Assembly (NCBI RefSeq): GCF_001281025.1
Contig: NZ_CP012646.1
Span: 587,001-651,000, forward strand
Length of the DNA: 64,000 nucleotides
Reading direction: 5' to 3'
Source of the DNA: Streptococcus mitis
GTDB taxonomy: Bacteria > Bacillota > Bacilli > Lactobacillales > Streptococcaceae
Positions 8,543 to 18,799 of this stretch are shown one piece after another. The number at the start of each line of letters is the position of its first letter. Within the stretch, counting starts at the first letter, position 1. The notes under the pieces were generated by a model. That model had not been told where the DNA came from. It saw only the letters and a list, made by a program, of their open reading frames with translations, and did no database searches. Made by a program: the position numbers and the translations under genes.

Positions 8543-9235
8543 ATGGTTTCATATGATTTTTCAAGAGTGTTCCAATTTTTACCCACCTTATGGCAGGCTC
8601 TTCCTATGACCTTGTCCATTCTCTTTTTTACTACAATTCTTGGTTCCCTTTTCGGTGGCTTATTGGCTTGGGCTCAAGTGGGAGAAGATAAGACTTTTGC
8701 AGGTCTTTCTAAGGGCTATATTTTCACTCTTCGCTGTACTCCCCCCATTGTCTTACTGTTTTTAGTTTTTTATGGTTTACCTGAATTTTTAAAATGGTGG
8801 CTGAATTTAGATATCAACAACTGGTCTAAGACGGTCTTCGTCTTATTCACCATGGTCTTGCTATTTGCGGCTATCATTGCAGAAGTATTTAAGGCGTCTT
8901 ATCAGGCAATCCCCAAAGGTCAGATGGAGGCTGGAGTCAGTATTGGTCTGACACCCAGTCAGACATTTTGGAGAATCATTTTTCCTCAGGCTTTTCAAGT
9001 GGCTCTTCCAAATATGACGACCGCTATTCTAAATTTGATGCGGGATGCTGCCCTAGCATATACGATTGGTTTTGTAGATGTCATGGGGGCTGGGAATCTC
9101 TTAATCAGTCGTAATTTGGGGAATTACTCTCTTGAAACCTATACAGCGGTTGCCATTCTTTATTGGGGTGTAGCCTTGGCTGTTTCCTTCTTGAGTCGCT
9201 TGTTAGAAAAATCTTTGGAAACGAAAGGGAGATAG
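8543..9235 (+). CDS. Amino-acid-type ABC transporter permease 1
   Basis: 230 aa integral membrane protein of the HisM/GlnP permease family with about five membrane segments. The cytoplasmic EAA loop is PKGQMEAGVSIGLTPSQTFW (about residues 127-146), which contacts the ATPase. Its stop is three bases before the ATG of the second permease, fitting a heterodimeric channel. RBS is AAAGAGG. Confidence 0.88.
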   Translation: MVSYDFSRVFQFLPTLWQALPMTLSILFFTTILGSLFGGLLAWAQVGEDKTFAGLSKGYIFTLRCTPPIVLLFLVFYGLPEFLKWWLNLDINNWSKTVFVLFTMVLLFAAIIAEVFKASYQAIPKGQMEAGVSIGLTPSQTFWRIIFPQAFQVALPNMTTAILNLMRDAALAYTIGFVDVMGAGNLLISRNLGNYSLETYTAVAILYWGVALAVSFLSRLLEKSLETKGR

Positions 9236-9238
9236 GAT

Positions 9239-9961
9239 ATGGATTTAGACTATATTGCAAAAACCTTTTTAGAGACCTTAAAAGGGGTACCGACCACCTT
9301 GATTATCATGATTGTAGCCATGGTCTTAAGTTTTCTACCAGCCTTGTTTTTAGCTCTGGGACAAATATATAAAGTCAAAGGTGTTCGAACTTTCTCTCTC
9401 GTGTATCTAGCTTTTATAAGAGCAACACCTCCGATTTTGCTGATTCTTTTCTTTTATAGTTTGTTTCCGAGTTTGCTCAATCAATTTCTCAAAAGCATAG
9501 GAAGTGATGTTGATATCTTTAAACTCAATCCGATCTATTATGCTTTTATTATCTATAGTTTGATGACGACAGGTAGTTTATCAGAAATCTTACGTTCGGC
9601 TATTTTGACTGTGGATAAGGGACAATTAGAAGCTGCACAAGCGATTGGCTTAACCACTAGTCAAGCTTATGTGAGGATTATTTTTCCACAGGCCTTGCGA
9701 TCAGCCCTGCCCAATCTGGCTAATCTAGTTATAAATATTGTAAAAGGAACCTCTTTGGTCTTTGTGATGACCATTAAGGATATTACAGCTATTGCCCGTG
9801 TTGAAGCATCTTATGGTTATCAGTATTTTGAATCCTATTTTGTGATCTTTTTACAGTACATTCTTATTTGCGGATTGATTCAATGGGGCTTTTCAATCTT
9901 AGAGAAACGCTATATTCGAAGAGAACAGGGACAAGTGGTGCCCCGTACAGGTTTAGCATAG
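9239..9961 (+). CDS. Amino-acid-type ABC transporter permease 2
   Basis: 240 aa, same family as the preceding permease, with its own EAA loop (DKGQLEAAQAIGLTTSQAY) and a conserved RATPPILLILFFYS segment. It pairs with permease 1 to form the membrane channel of the importer. The stop is nine bases before the ATPase start, with GGAGGA between. Confidence 0.88.
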   Translation: MDLDYIAKTFLETLKGVPTTLIIMIVAMVLSFLPALFLALGQIYKVKGVRTFSLVYLAFIRATPPILLILFFYSLFPSLLNQFLKSIGSDVDIFKLNPIYYAFIIYSLMTTGSLSEILRSAILTVDKGQLEAAQAIGLTTSQAYVRIIFPQALRSALPNLANLVINIVKGTSLVFVMTIKDITAIARVEASYGYQYFESYFVIFLQYILICGLIQWGFSILEKRYIRREQGQVVPRTGLA

Positions 9962-9970
9962 GAGGAGACA

Positions 9971-10735
9971 ATGTTACAAGTAGAACATGTTGCAAAAAAA
10001 TTTGGAGACAGACAAGTCCTAGAAGATGTTAATCTCAAGGTCAACCAAGGGGATGTGGTTGTAATATTGGGGCCATCTGGATCAGGTAAAACGACTTTTC
10101 TCAGATGTCTCAATCATTTAGAAAAAGCCGATAGTGGCTCTTTGAAGCTTGCTGATAAAGAATACGATCTTGGCAAATTGACCAAAAAAGATATTTTAGA
10201 AATTCGCCAGAAGACTGCCTTTGTTTTTCAACATTATAATTTATTTGCTAATAAAACGGCCTTGGAAAATATTTTGGAGGGCTTGATTATTGCTCGGAAA
10301 ATTCCTAAGGAAGAAGCAACCAAACGTGCGGAAGCTGCCTTAGAAAAAGTTGGTTTACTAGCTTATAAAGATTACTATCCCTCTCAGCTTTCTGGAGGCC
10401 AGCAACAACGAATCGGCATTGCGCGTGCCATCGCTGTGAAACCAGAGGTCATTTTATTAGATGAGCCAACGTCAGCCTTGGATCCAGAGTTGGTAGGGGA
10501 TGTTTTAGATGTTTTAAAACAGTTAGCTAAAGAAGGAGTTACTATGGTAGTAGTGACACATGAGATGGGTTTTGCTAGAGATGTAGCCAATCATGTCATT
10601 TTTATGGATGGCGGGAAAATTGTTGAAGAAAATAATGCCCATGATTTCTTTAGTCGCCCACAGGAAGAACGAACCAAGCAATTTTTGGCACGAATTCTTT
10701 CGGATGCGACCTATAGTGTAGAATATATGATTTGA
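9971..10735 (+). CDS. Amino-acid-type ABC transporter ATP-binding protein
   Basis: 254 aa, GlnQ/HisP-like ATPase. Walker A is GPSGSGKTT, the signature is [15 protein letters not shown], Walker B is [14 protein letters not shown], and the switch His is in [12 protein letters not shown]. It energises the importer encoded just upstream. It is the last gene of the UroD-like operon and is followed by a strong shared terminator. Confidence 0.92.
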   Translation: MLQVEHVAKKFGDRQVLEDVNLKVNQGDVVVILGPSGSGKTTFLRCLNHLEKADSGSLKLADKEYDLGKLTKKDILEIRQKTAFVFQHYNLFANKTALENILEGLIIARKIPKEEATKRAEAALEKVGLLAYKDYYPSQLSGGQQQRIGIARAIAVKPEVILLDEPTSALDPELVGDVLDVLKQLAKEGVTMVVVTHEMGFARDVANHVIFMDGGKIVEENNAHDFFSRPQEERTKQFLARILSDATYSVEYMI

Positions 10736-10760
10736 TAGATAGGCTTATCAGGGCAAAAAT

Positions 10761-10796
10761 CAATCCCCCGAGCGTTAAGGCTTGGGGGATTGTTCT
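10761..10796. terminator. Bidirectional terminator between the ABC operon and the pullulanase gene
   Basis: CAATCCCCCGAGC pairs with GCTTGGGGGATTG (13 bp with one G-U), loop GTTAAG. The genes on the two sides converge, so one hairpin can serve both. Confidence 0.8.
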
Positions 10797-10810
10797 ATAG
10801 GAGGGCTAGT

Positions 10811-13800
10811 TTAGTTCTCTTTTTTGTTTTTTAGTAAGAAACCGAGACCTAGAAGGGTGAGGAGACTAATTCCTGCAAACAGGAGTTTGTGATCGTTTTT
10901 GGTTCCTGTATTTGGAAGTTCAGCTTGTTTAGCTAGGGGGGCAGGTTTATTTTCCTTGCTAGAGTTTTCTACCGATTCGTTTTGAACCGCCTCTTTTACA
11001 GATGATGCTTGTGCTTCTTGTGTTGGTTGTGAAGTTTGTGAATCAGTTGTAGCTTGGCTAGGTTTATTTTCCGCATCGGCTACTTTTGCATCTGGTTTTG
11101 CAGAATCAGGTTTAGTTTGTGGAGCTGGTTCTTGATGTTCAGATTTGATTACTGGGTTTGAAATATGGCCTTGGCTATTATTTTGCCCTTGTTCTTGTTT
11201 TAAGCTAGAAAGGTCAAATTCTGGTTTTTCTTCCACAGCTGGGGCAACGATGGCACCGCCTTGAGAGATTCTAAGAACAGTAGCTGTAAGGGCATTTAAT
11301 TTCAAGCCTTTTTCAGTCCACTCAAGTCCTTTCGGGTTGGCAATTCCTACTGGCCCTGCTTGGTTTTCATCTGCTAAAACTTCAGCATTTCTGAGGTGGG
11401 CAAAGGCAGTTCCCAAATTAAATTCGCGAGCTTTTTCGTCCGCATTGACAAAGACTGCGTAGATGTCTCCATTTGGAGCAGTGATTTGGTAGCCAATTAC
11501 TACGTCCTCTTTTGCCACACCATTTTGGCCTGGGACAGTGATGAGGTGGACACGGTCTTTGATATCTTGGAGACTCTTAAGTCGGAAGGCATCTGTAGAT
11601 TGACGAAGAGCAATCAACCCTTTCATATAGTCACGGCTCTTGACATTTTCAGGATATGCTTTTCCATCTGTAGCCTTAGTCCAGTCAAACTTGTTAATAG
11701 CATCACTCGAATCGTAAGAGTCATGGATGAAGTAAGGATAGTCAAATGGATTGCCGTCCTTATCACGCAACAAGTGAGATTTGTTTGGAACCTTATCCTC
11801 CGATACTGGAGTCTTGTAGGCTGGGTCACGGAATTGTTTAGTACGTCCGTATTCCTGACCAGAGTGGATAAACGGAGTTCCTTGAGCTGTCAAGACCATG
11901 AGGTTTCCAAGTCGCAAACGACGGTGGATTTCGGCATAGTTCTCAGCCTTGCTTGGGTCTTTTTTGATAGACTGGGCAATGATGTCAAAGAGGGTTAAGT
12001 TATCATGGGCTGCGATGTATTGGATAACATCTCCAGGGCTGTCAGCTTCAAAGTTGGTTGGTTGAGCAATGATATTTTTGAAGATGGTGTTGATATCACG
12101 CTTGCCACCTGTGATAAAGGCAGGTTGACCTTCGTTTGGATAACCAGACTTGAGGTTGTTACGAATGTCATCTGAAAAGACAGCGACTGTATCGGTATGT
12201 TTCATCCAATCTTGGTCAGCAGCTTTAGTAGGCATGTTCTCATCACCTGCATAGGTTCTCCAACCTTCACCAAGCATGATTAAGTGTGGATTGAGGGCGC
12301 GTGCGGCCTTGTACGCTTCTTCGATAGAAGCGGCATCATGGTCTCCCATCATATCGAAACGGAATCCATCCACTTTGTAGGTATCAACTAGATATTTGAT
12401 GGAATCAACTAGGAGCCGTTTGGTCATATGGTGGGTTGTCCCCAAACGTCCACCACCAAAGCTAGTTCGAGGTGTCCCATCAGCATCCATAAAGTGGTAG
12501 TAGTTTGGCTCTAAATCTTCAAAGATATCGACCTTGGCTGTATGGTTATACACTACATCTAGGATAGCTCCCATACCACGTTTGTGGATCTCGTTGATGA
12601 GGTTTTTAAATTCTGCGATTCGTTTTTCTGGATTTTTAGGATCGCTTGAATACATACCAGTCAAGGAGAAGTAGTTTTGAGGATCATATCCCCAGTTATA
12701 GTTGCTGTTGCTTGAAGCATAGTCAGACAAGCGTTCATGGTTTTTCAATTCGTTGACAAAGTAGTAAGACAAGACTGGAAGGAGCTGGATGTGGGTTACA
12801 CCCAAGTCTTTGAGATAGTCTAGTTTTTCAATAAAGGCTTCAAAGGTACCAAATGGTTTGGTTAAGTCTTTTGCAATGGCAGGATCTGAAGTAAAGTCCC
12901 GCACATGAGCTTCGTAGATAACGGCATCTTCACGAGTCTTGAAATTGTGAATCTTACCATAAGTCAAGTCTTGAGGTCCGAGTTTGGCTGGATCTACAAA
13001 GGCGGCTTTAGCCACTTTATGGGCATCGTCAATCTTAGCATCGTTACTATTCCAAGCAGCGAGGGACTTAGCGTAAGGATCGAGTGCAAGAACAGTTTTA
13101 CCTTGACGTTCGATTTGGTATTGATAATAGTATCCAGTGAAATCTGTGATTCCGAGTTTGTTTGTGCTATCTAGAGTTTGTTTCCAAGTTCCTCTTTCCC
13201 CTTTTTCAAGAGCGACAGTTCCAACCACTTTTTCAGGGTTATTCTTGTCGTAGACAACGACAGAAACCTTATCAGCACTTGGTGACCAAAGGGTTAAATC
13301 AACTTGTTTTCCTTCTTCTTTTAGGTCAGCTCCAAGTTTGCCATCATAGCTGTATGTCTCATCTTTAAGTCGCCAGCTTGTTTTGGTAGTGAATTGGTCG
13401 GAATTGTAGCTAACAGTATATGGATGTTTTGTGTCCGAGAAATCTCCACTGTAGGTCACTTTCTTACCAGCTTCATCGATTGCAACATCGGTGATAGCTA
13501 CTTTATTTCCTAGGTGATTAGTGATGTTGGAGTGTTTGAGGATATCCTCTTTTTTAGCACCGACAAGTGTTGAAAAACTACTCTCAATGCTAGAAGTGCC
13601 TACGTGTTGGGCTCCTGTCATACGGATATCATGGACATAGTATGGATTTGTGTAAATCGATTCATCATCGTCTTTTAGGAAAATTTGGCTATGATTTTTT
13701 AAATCTGTGAACTTATAATCTTCTTTACGGATTTTCACATCGTCTCCTTGTTTGTTTCTGTCTAGTAATAAAAATCCAAGGTCTTTAGCTGCATCTTTGA

Positions 13801-14707
13801 GTGGAATATCGATATAGCGACCATATTTGCCTGTAGCCGTAAAGTCTGTTCCGTTAGGCCATTCACCACTACTTGGATTTTTCACATCTCCCCAGTACCA
13901 GAGAGATTTTTTGTCATAGTTGCCATCTGTACGGTAGTAGTTGACGCGAATAGTTCCTGCAGGTTGTGGCTCGTAAGAGAAAACCTTGTGATCTTGGTCC
14001 AACCAAGCCTCATTCATCTTTGGTGTCAGTTTTTCTACCGATTTATCGCCGGTTAGATTTTTCCCAGCTGTATTATTGATGAGGAAGCTAATTTTCTTGG
14101 CTTGTTCTCCCTTTAATTTGACATCTAGGTAGTAGCCATAGTCATCTTTTTTGGCATCCTTGAAGGACAAGGCTCCGTTAGGCCAATTTTCAGATGGTTT
14201 TTCAACATCGTCCCAAGTCCATAGTCCTTGACTATCCTTGTTTTCTTCAGGGAGTTTTTTGACATGGATGCGGAAGTAGTTGTCTTCGATTGGCTCTTCT
14301 GTCTTAGTTTCAGTCGTTACTGGACTCGTAGAAGTAGTTGGTTCACTTGAACGATCTTGTCCGGTTTGTGGTGCTGAATCGGCTGGGGTTGCAGCAGGAG
14401 TGGTTGCCTCTGTTTCAGGTTTTTCTTCTTTTTTCTCTAGGGAAGCGTTTGCACTATCAGGTGAAGAAAAATCGCTTTCGTTCTTGCCAGCGATGTTTGT
14501 TGCATCAGTAAGAGGTTGTGCAAGGGCAGTAGTAGTTTCATTACTAGTTCCCTTATTGCTTGTAGTATTTTCGTTGGCTGAGATAGTTGGTGTAACCATG
14601 GCAAGCAGAACAAGGCTTGCTCCAATAAGGACAGAACCAGTTCCATTCTTGAGAGAACGGATGCTGTAAACCATTTTTTTCTCAGTGTGAGATGGTGTTC
14701 TTTTCAT
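10811..14707 (-). CDS. spuA: Cell-wall-anchored pullulanase
   Basis: Surface enzyme that debranches alpha-1,6 links of pullulan, glycogen and starch. 1298 aa from the ATG at 14707, chosen over an upstream in-frame ATG because it has GGAG at the right distance and gives a proper signal peptide with a YSIRS.KNGTGS variant of the YSIRK motif. Next come a Thr/Glu/Pro-rich linker, two CBM41 modules (WTWDDVEKPSENWPNG and WYWGDVKNPSSGEWPNG), an N-terminal pullulanase/CBM48 region, and a GH13 barrel with YNWGYDP, DGFRFDMMGDHD, GEGWR and AAHDN. A repeat-poor Gln/Pro/Ala-rich spacer leads to LPNTG 35 residues from the end, a hydrophobic stretch and KNKKEN for sortase A anchoring. Confidence 0.96.
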   Translation of the reverse strand: MKRTPSHTEKKMVYSIRSLKNGTGSVLIGASLVLLAMVTPTISANENTTSNKGTSNETTTALAQPLTDATNIAGKNESDFSSPDSANASLEKKEEKPETEATTPAATPADSAPQTGQDRSSEPTTSTSPVTTETKTEEPIEDNYFRIHVKKLPEENKDSQGLWTWDDVEKPSENWPNGALSFKDAKKDDYGYYLDVKLKGEQAKKISFLINNTAGKNLTGDKSVEKLTPKMNEAWLDQDHKVFSYEPQPAGTIRVNYYRTDGNYDKKSLWYWGDVKNPSSGEWPNGTDFTATGKYGRYIDIPLKDAAKDLGFLLLDRNKQGDDVKIRKEDYKFTDLKNHSQIFLKDDDESIYTNPYYVHDIRMTGAQHVGTSSIESSFSTLVGAKKEDILKHSNITNHLGNKVAITDVAIDEAGKKVTYSGDFSDTKHPYTVSYNSDQFTTKTSWRLKDETYSYDGKLGADLKEEGKQVDLTLWSPSADKVSVVVYDKNNPEKVVGTVALEKGERGTWKQTLDSTNKLGITDFTGYYYQYQIERQGKTVLALDPYAKSLAAWNSNDAKIDDAHKVAKAAFVDPAKLGPQDLTYGKIHNFKTREDAVIYEAHVRDFTSDPAIAKDLTKPFGTFEAFIEKLDYLKDLGVTHIQLLPVLSYYFVNELKNHERLSDYASSNSNYNWGYDPQNYFSLTGMYSSDPKNPEKRIAEFKNLINEIHKRGMGAILDVVYNHTAKVDIFEDLEPNYYHFMDADGTPRTSFGGGRLGTTHHMTKRLLVDSIKYLVDTYKVDGFRFDMMGDHDAASIEEAYKAARALNPHLIMLGEGWRTYAGDENMPTKAADQDWMKHTDTVAVFSDDIRNNLKSGYPNEGQPAFITGGKRDINTIFKNIIAQPTNFEADSPGDVIQYIAAHDNLTLFDIIAQSIKKDPSKAENYAEIHRRLRLGNLMVLTAQGTPFIHSGQEYGRTKQFRDPAYKTPVSEDKVPNKSHLLRDKDGNPFDYPYFIHDSYDSSDAINKFDWTKATDGKAYPENVKSRDYMKGLIALRQSTDAFRLKSLQDIKDRVHLITVPGQNGVAKEDVVIGYQITAPNGDIYAVFVNADEKAREFNLGTAFAHLRNAEVLADENQAGPVGIANPKGLEWTEKGLKLNALTATVLRISQGGAIVAPAVEEKPEFDLSSLKQEQGQNNSQGHISNPVIKSEHQEPAPQTKPDSAKPDAKVADAENKPSQATTDSQTSQPTQEAQASSVKEAVQNESVENSSKENKPAPLAKQAELPNTGTKNDHKLLFAGISLLTLLGLGFLLKNKKEN

Positions 14708-14738
14708 AATCAATCTCCTATAAATGAATTTCTTTATC

Positions 14739-14776
14739 AGTATAGCACTTAGTAAAATAAGATGCAAGCGTTTTCC
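14739..14776 (-). promoter_or_regulatory. Pullulanase promoter with overlapping cre site
   Basis: On the minus strand, TTGCAT (14767-14762), 17 nt, TATACT (14744-14739). The + strand sequence ATGCAAGCGTTTTCC (14762-14776) fits the CcpA cre consensus WTGNAANCGNWNNCW at all but the last base and covers the -35. This predicts carbon catabolite repression by direct occlusion of the promoter. Confidence 0.7.
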
Positions 14777-14796
14777 TAAAATTAAACTAAAAGAAA

Positions 14797-14821
14797 AATC
14801 GCAACAAATTTTGTTACGATT
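14797..14821 (-). terminator. Orphan AT-rich hairpin, terminator-like on the minus strand
   Basis: A 25-bp near-perfect palindrome (AATCG.AACAAA..TTTGTT.CGATT, one mismatched pair). Read on the minus strand it runs into TTTTTCTTTT. No minus-strand gene ends here; it stands between the divergent pullulanase and rpoB promoters. Confidence 0.5.
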
Positions 14822-14872
14822 CAGCCAATCTTTTTTATAGGAAAAGATTTTGTCAAAAAATCGTCAATCCCC

Positions 14873-14901
14873 TTGAAAAATCTAGCTAAATAGGGTATAA
14901 T
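14873..14901 (+). promoter_or_regulatory. rpoB promoter
   Basis: TTGAAA (14873-14878), exactly 17 nt, TATAAT (14896-14901). The start codon lies 254 nt further on, leaving a long leader. Confidence 0.8.
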
Positions 14902-14907
14902 ATGAAT

Positions 14908-15155
14908 AATCATTTGTCGTAGGTTTTGTCTGAAATATTGTCCAGACAAGGCTCACAGCAGTTAAATCTTCTGAAAAAGTCAGATTTAGCTGCTCTTTTT
15001 GTGCTTTTTTTCAGGATTTTGAGTACTTGTAACAAAGACTTAAAGATTCTGAAAATTCATCAAGAGGACACGGTGATAGGGGTTTTTAAAACCATATGAC
15101 GATTAGAAAAGCCTGATTGACAAGGCTTGGAACTTATTTACAAAGGAGAATCATC
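14908..15155 (+). promoter_or_regulatory. rpoB leader RNA with attenuator-like hairpin
   Basis: The leader first has a stem TTGTCTG/CAGACAA (14926-14949), then a 12-bp stem GCAGTTAAATCT/AGATTTAGCTGC (14958-14993) followed by TCTTTTTGTGCTTTTTTT, which looks like a Rho-independent terminator within the transcript. Further down are a GGTTTT.AAAACC hairpin (15081-15093) and AAGCCT/AGGCTT (15114-15129) just before the Shine-Dalgarno. A conserved structure called Lacto-rpoB is known upstream of rpoB in Lactobacillales; the distal part is probably that element, but I cannot align it here. Confidence 0.55.
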
Positions 15156-18100
15156 TTGGCAGGACATGACGTTCAATACGGGAAACATCGTACCCGTCGT
15201 AGTTTTTCAAGAATCAAAGAAGTTCTTGACTTACCAAATTTGATTGAAATTCAAACTGACTCATTCAAAGATTTCCTAGACCATGGTCTGAAGGAAGTGT
15301 TTGAAGATGTATTGCCAATTTCAAACTTCACAGACACAATGGAGTTGGAATTTGTTGGATATGAAATCAAGGAACCAAAATATACGCTAGAAGAAGCTCG
15401 TATTCACGATGCTAGCTACTCAGCACCAATTTTTGTAACCTTCCGCTTGATCAATAAAGAAACAGGCGAAATCAAAACCCAAGAAGTTTTCTTTGGTGAT
15501 TTCCCAATCATGACTGAAATGGGTACTTTCATCATCAATGGTGGTGAACGTATCATCGTATCTCAGTTGGTCCGCTCACCAGGTGTTTACTTTAACGATA
15601 AAGTTGATAAAAACGGTAAAGTGGGCTACGGTTCAACTGTTATCCCTAACCGTGGAGCTTGGTTGGAACTTGAAAGCGACTCAAAAGATATCGCCTACAC
15701 TCGTATCGACCGTACTCGTAAGATTCCATTTACGACATTGGTTCGTGCGCTTGGTTTCTCAGGTGATGATGAAATCTTTGATATCTTTGGTGATAGCGAA
15801 TTGGTTCGCAACACTGTTGAAAAAGATATCCACAAGAACCCAATGGACTCTCGTACAGACGAAGCCTTGAAAGAAATTTACGAACGCCTTCGTCCAGGTG
15901 AGCCTAAGACTGCTGAAAGCTCACGTAGCTTGCTTGTAGCTCGTTTCTTTGACCCACGTCGTTATGACTTGGCAGCTGTCGGTCGTTACAAAATCAATAA
16001 AAAACTCAATGTTAAAACACGTTTGCTTAACCAAACTATTGCTGAGCCATTGGTAGACCCTGAAACAGGCGAAATCTTGGTAGAAGCTGGAACAGTCATG
16101 ACTCGTAGCGTGATTGAAAGTATTGAAAGCCATTTGGATGGCGACTTGAACAAGATTGTCTACATTCCAAATGATGCAGCCGTTGTGACTGAGCCAGTTG
16201 TTCTTCAAAAATTCAAGGTTGTTGCTCCAACTGATCCAGACCGTGTTGTAACTATTATTGGTAATGCTAATCCAGATGACAAGGTTCGTATCGTCACTCC
16301 TGCAGATATTCTTGCCGAGATGAGCTACTTCCTCAACTTGGCTGAAGGGCTTGGCCGTGTAGATGATATCGACCACCTTGGGAACCGTCGTATCCGTGCG
16401 GTTGGTGAATTGCTTGCTAACCAAGTACGTCTTGGACTTTCTCGTATGGAACGTAATGTCCGTGAACGTATGTCTGTTCAAGATAACGAAGTCTTGACAC
16501 CACAACAAATTATCAATATCCGTCCTGTAACAGCTGCGGTTAAAGAATTCTTTGGTTCATCACAGTTGTCACAGTTCATGGACCAACACAACCCGCTTTC
16601 TGAGTTGTCTCACAAACGCCGTTTATCAGCCTTAGGACCTGGTGGTTTGACACGTGACCGTGCTGGATATGAAGTGCGTGACGTGCACTACACTCACTAC
16701 GGTCGTATGTGTCCAATCGAGACACCTGAAGGACCTAACATCGGTTTGATCAATAACTTGTCATCTTACGGGCACTTGAATAAGTATGGTTTTGTTCAAA
16801 CACCATACCGTAAGGTTGACCGTGAAACAGGTGTTGTTACGAACGAAATCGTTTGGTTGACAGCCGATGAAGAAGATGAATTTACTGTAGCACAGGCTAA
16901 TTCTCGTCTGAATGAAGATGGAACATTTGCTGAGAAAGTTGTCATGGGACGTCACCAAGGGGTCAACCAAGAGTATCCAGCTAATGTTGTTGACTACATG
17001 GACGTATCACCAAAACAGGTAGTTGCCGTTGCGACAGCATGTATTCCTTTCTTGGAAAACGATGACTCCAACCGTGCCCTCATGGGAGCCAACATGCAAC
17101 GTCAGGCTGTGCCATTGATTAATCCAAAAGCACCTTACGTTGGTACTGGTATGGAATACCAAGCAGCCCACGATTCAGGAGCTGCTGTGATTGCTCAGTA
17201 TGACGGCAAAGTTACCTATGCAGATGCTGACAAGGTAGAAGTTCGTCGTGAAGATGGTTCATTGGACGTTTACCACATCCAAAAATTCCGTCGTTCAAAC
17301 TCAGGTACTGCATACAACCAACGCACTCTCGTAAAAGTTGGCGATGTCGTTGAAAAAGGCGATTTCATTGCTGACGGACCTTCTATGGAAAATGGAGAAA
17401 TGGCGCTTGGACAAAACCCAATCGTTGCCTACATGACTTGGGAAGGTTACAACTTCGAGGATGCCGTTATCATGAGCGAACGCTTGGTGAAAGACGATGT
17501 CTACACATCTGTTCACCTTGAAGAATACGAATCAGAAACACGCGATACAAAGCTTGGGCCTGAAGAAATCACTCGCGAAATTCCAAACGTTGGTGAAGAT
17601 GCCCTTAAAGACCTTGACGAAATGGGTATTATCCGTATCGGTGCTGAGGTTAAAGAAGGTGATATCCTTGTAGGTAAAGTAACACCTAAGGGTGAGAAAG
17701 ACCTTTCAGCTGAAGAACGTCTCTTGCACGCTATTTTCGGAGATAAATCTCGTGAAGTGCGTGATACTTCTCTTCGTGTACCACACGGTGCTGATGGTGT
17801 CGTTCGTGATGTTAAGATCTTTACACGTGCAAATGGAGATGAATTGCAATCAGGTGTTAATATGCTGGTTCGCGTCTACATCGCTCAAAAACGTAAGATC
17901 AAGGTCGGAGATAAGATGGCCGGACGTCACGGAAATAAAGGGGTTGTCTCTCGTATCGTTCCTGTAGAAGACATGCCTTACCTTCCAGATGGAACTCCAG
18001 TCGATATCATGTTGAACCCACTTGGGGTGCCATCACGTATGAATATCGGTCAGGTTATGGAGCTTCACCTTGGTATGGCTGCTCGTACTCTTGGTATTCA

Positions 18101-18767
18101 CATCGCAACACCAGTCTTTGACGGAGCAAGTTCTGAAGACCTTTGGTCAACTGTTAAAGAAGCAGGTATGGATAGCGATGCCAAAACGATCCTTTACGAT
18201 GGACGTACTGGTGAACCATTTGATAACCGTGTTTCTGTCGGAGTCATGTACATGATCAAACTCCACCACATGGTTGATGATAAATTGCACGCGCGTTCAG
18301 TCGGACCTTACTCAACCGTTACCCAACAACCACTCGGAGGGAAAGCTCAGTTTGGTGGACAACGTTTCGGTGAGATGGAGGTTTGGGCTCTTGAAGCCTA
18401 CGGTGCCTCAAATGTCCTTCAAGAAATCTTGACTTACAAGTCTGACGATATCAATGGACGTCTGAAAGCTTATGAAGCCATTACAAAAGGAAAACCAATT
18501 CCAAAACCAGGTGTTCCAGAATCCTTCCGAGTTCTTGTCAAAGAATTGCAATCTCTTGGTCTTGACATGCGTGTCCTAGATGAAGATGACCAAGAAGTGG
18601 AACTTCGTGACTTGGATGAAGGAATGGACGAAGATGTCATCCACGTAGATGACCTTGAAAAAGCCCGCGAAAAAGCAGCACAAGAGGCTAAAGCAGCCTT
18701 TGAAGCTGAAGAAGCTGAAAAAGCAACAAAAGCGGAAGCAACAGAAGAAGCTGCTGAACAAGAATAA
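15156..18767 (+). CDS. rpoB: DNA-directed RNA polymerase subunit beta
   Basis: Catalytic beta subunit of RNA polymerase. The start is TTG at 15156 with AAAGGAG eight bases upstream, giving 1203 aa beginning (M)[18 protein letters not shown]; an upstream TTG would add 13 residues but lacks a ribosome site. The rifampicin region is wild type at the usual positions: D476, H486 and S491 (E. coli 516, 526, 531) in [31 protein letters not shown] and the C-terminal switch region [20 protein letters not shown] are intact, followed by an acidic, Ala/Glu-rich tail typical of streptococci. Co-transcribed with rpoC, 32 bases downstream. Confidence 0.98.
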   Translation: MAGHDVQYGKHRTRRSFSRIKEVLDLPNLIEIQTDSFKDFLDHGLKEVFEDVLPISNFTDTMELEFVGYEIKEPKYTLEEARIHDASYSAPIFVTFRLINKETGEIKTQEVFFGDFPIMTEMGTFIINGGERIIVSQLVRSPGVYFNDKVDKNGKVGYGSTVIPNRGAWLELESDSKDIAYTRIDRTRKIPFTTLVRALGFSGDDEIFDIFGDSELVRNTVEKDIHKNPMDSRTDEALKEIYERLRPGEPKTAESSRSLLVARFFDPRRYDLAAVGRYKINKKLNVKTRLLNQTIAEPLVDPETGEILVEAGTVMTRSVIESIESHLDGDLNKIVYIPNDAAVVTEPVVLQKFKVVAPTDPDRVVTIIGNANPDDKVRIVTPADILAEMSYFLNLAEGLGRVDDIDHLGNRRIRAVGELLANQVRLGLSRMERNVRERMSVQDNEVLTPQQIINIRPVTAAVKEFFGSSQLSQFMDQHNPLSELSHKRRLSALGPGGLTRDRAGYEVRDVHYTHYGRMCPIETPEGPNIGLINNLSSYGHLNKYGFVQTPYRKVDRETGVVTNEIVWLTADEEDEFTVAQANSRLNEDGTFAEKVVMGRHQGVNQEYPANVVDYMDVSPKQVVAVATACIPFLENDDSNRALMGANMQRQAVPLINPKAPYVGTGMEYQAAHDSGAAVIAQYDGKVTYADADKVEVRREDGSLDVYHIQKFRRSNSGTAYNQRTLVKVGDVVEKGDFIADGPSMENGEMALGQNPIVAYMTWEGYNFEDAVIMSERLVKDDVYTSVHLEEYESETRDTKLGPEEITREIPNVGEDALKDLDEMGIIRIGAEVKEGDILVGKVTPKGEKDLSAEERLLHAIFGDKSREVRDTSLRVPHGADGVVRDVKIFTRANGDELQSGVNMLVRVYIAQKRKIKVGDKMAGRHGNKGVVSRIVPVEDMPYLPDGTPVDIMLNPLGVPSRMNIGQVMELHLGMAARTLGIHIATPVFDGASSEDLWSTVKEAGMDSDAKTILYDGRTGEPFDNRVSVGVMYMIKLHHMVDDKLHARSVGPYSTVTQQPLGGKAQFGGQRFGEMEVWALEAYGASNVLQEILTYKSDDINGRLKAYEAITKGKPIPKPGVPESFRVLVKELQSLGLDMRVLDEDDQEVELRDLDEGMDEDVIHVDDLEKAREKAAQEAKAAFEAEEAEKATKAEATEEAAEQE

Positions 18768-18799
18768 GCAGTTCACTTAGAATAGAAAGGGAAGAAATA

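Noticed and set aside
14708..14767. Longer pullulanase start at 14767 (20 more residues)
   Set aside because: It would begin inside the promoter and cre site; the ATG at 14707 has the ribosome site and yields a proper YSIRK-type signal.
15117..15155. TTG start of rpoB at 15117
   Set aside because: No Shine-Dalgarno; TTG 15156 with AAAGGAG gives the standard 1203-aa protein.
15921..16508. Long antisense open frame inside rpoB (195 aa)
   Set aside because: Shadow of the biased rpoB codons; no ribosome site or recognisable protein.
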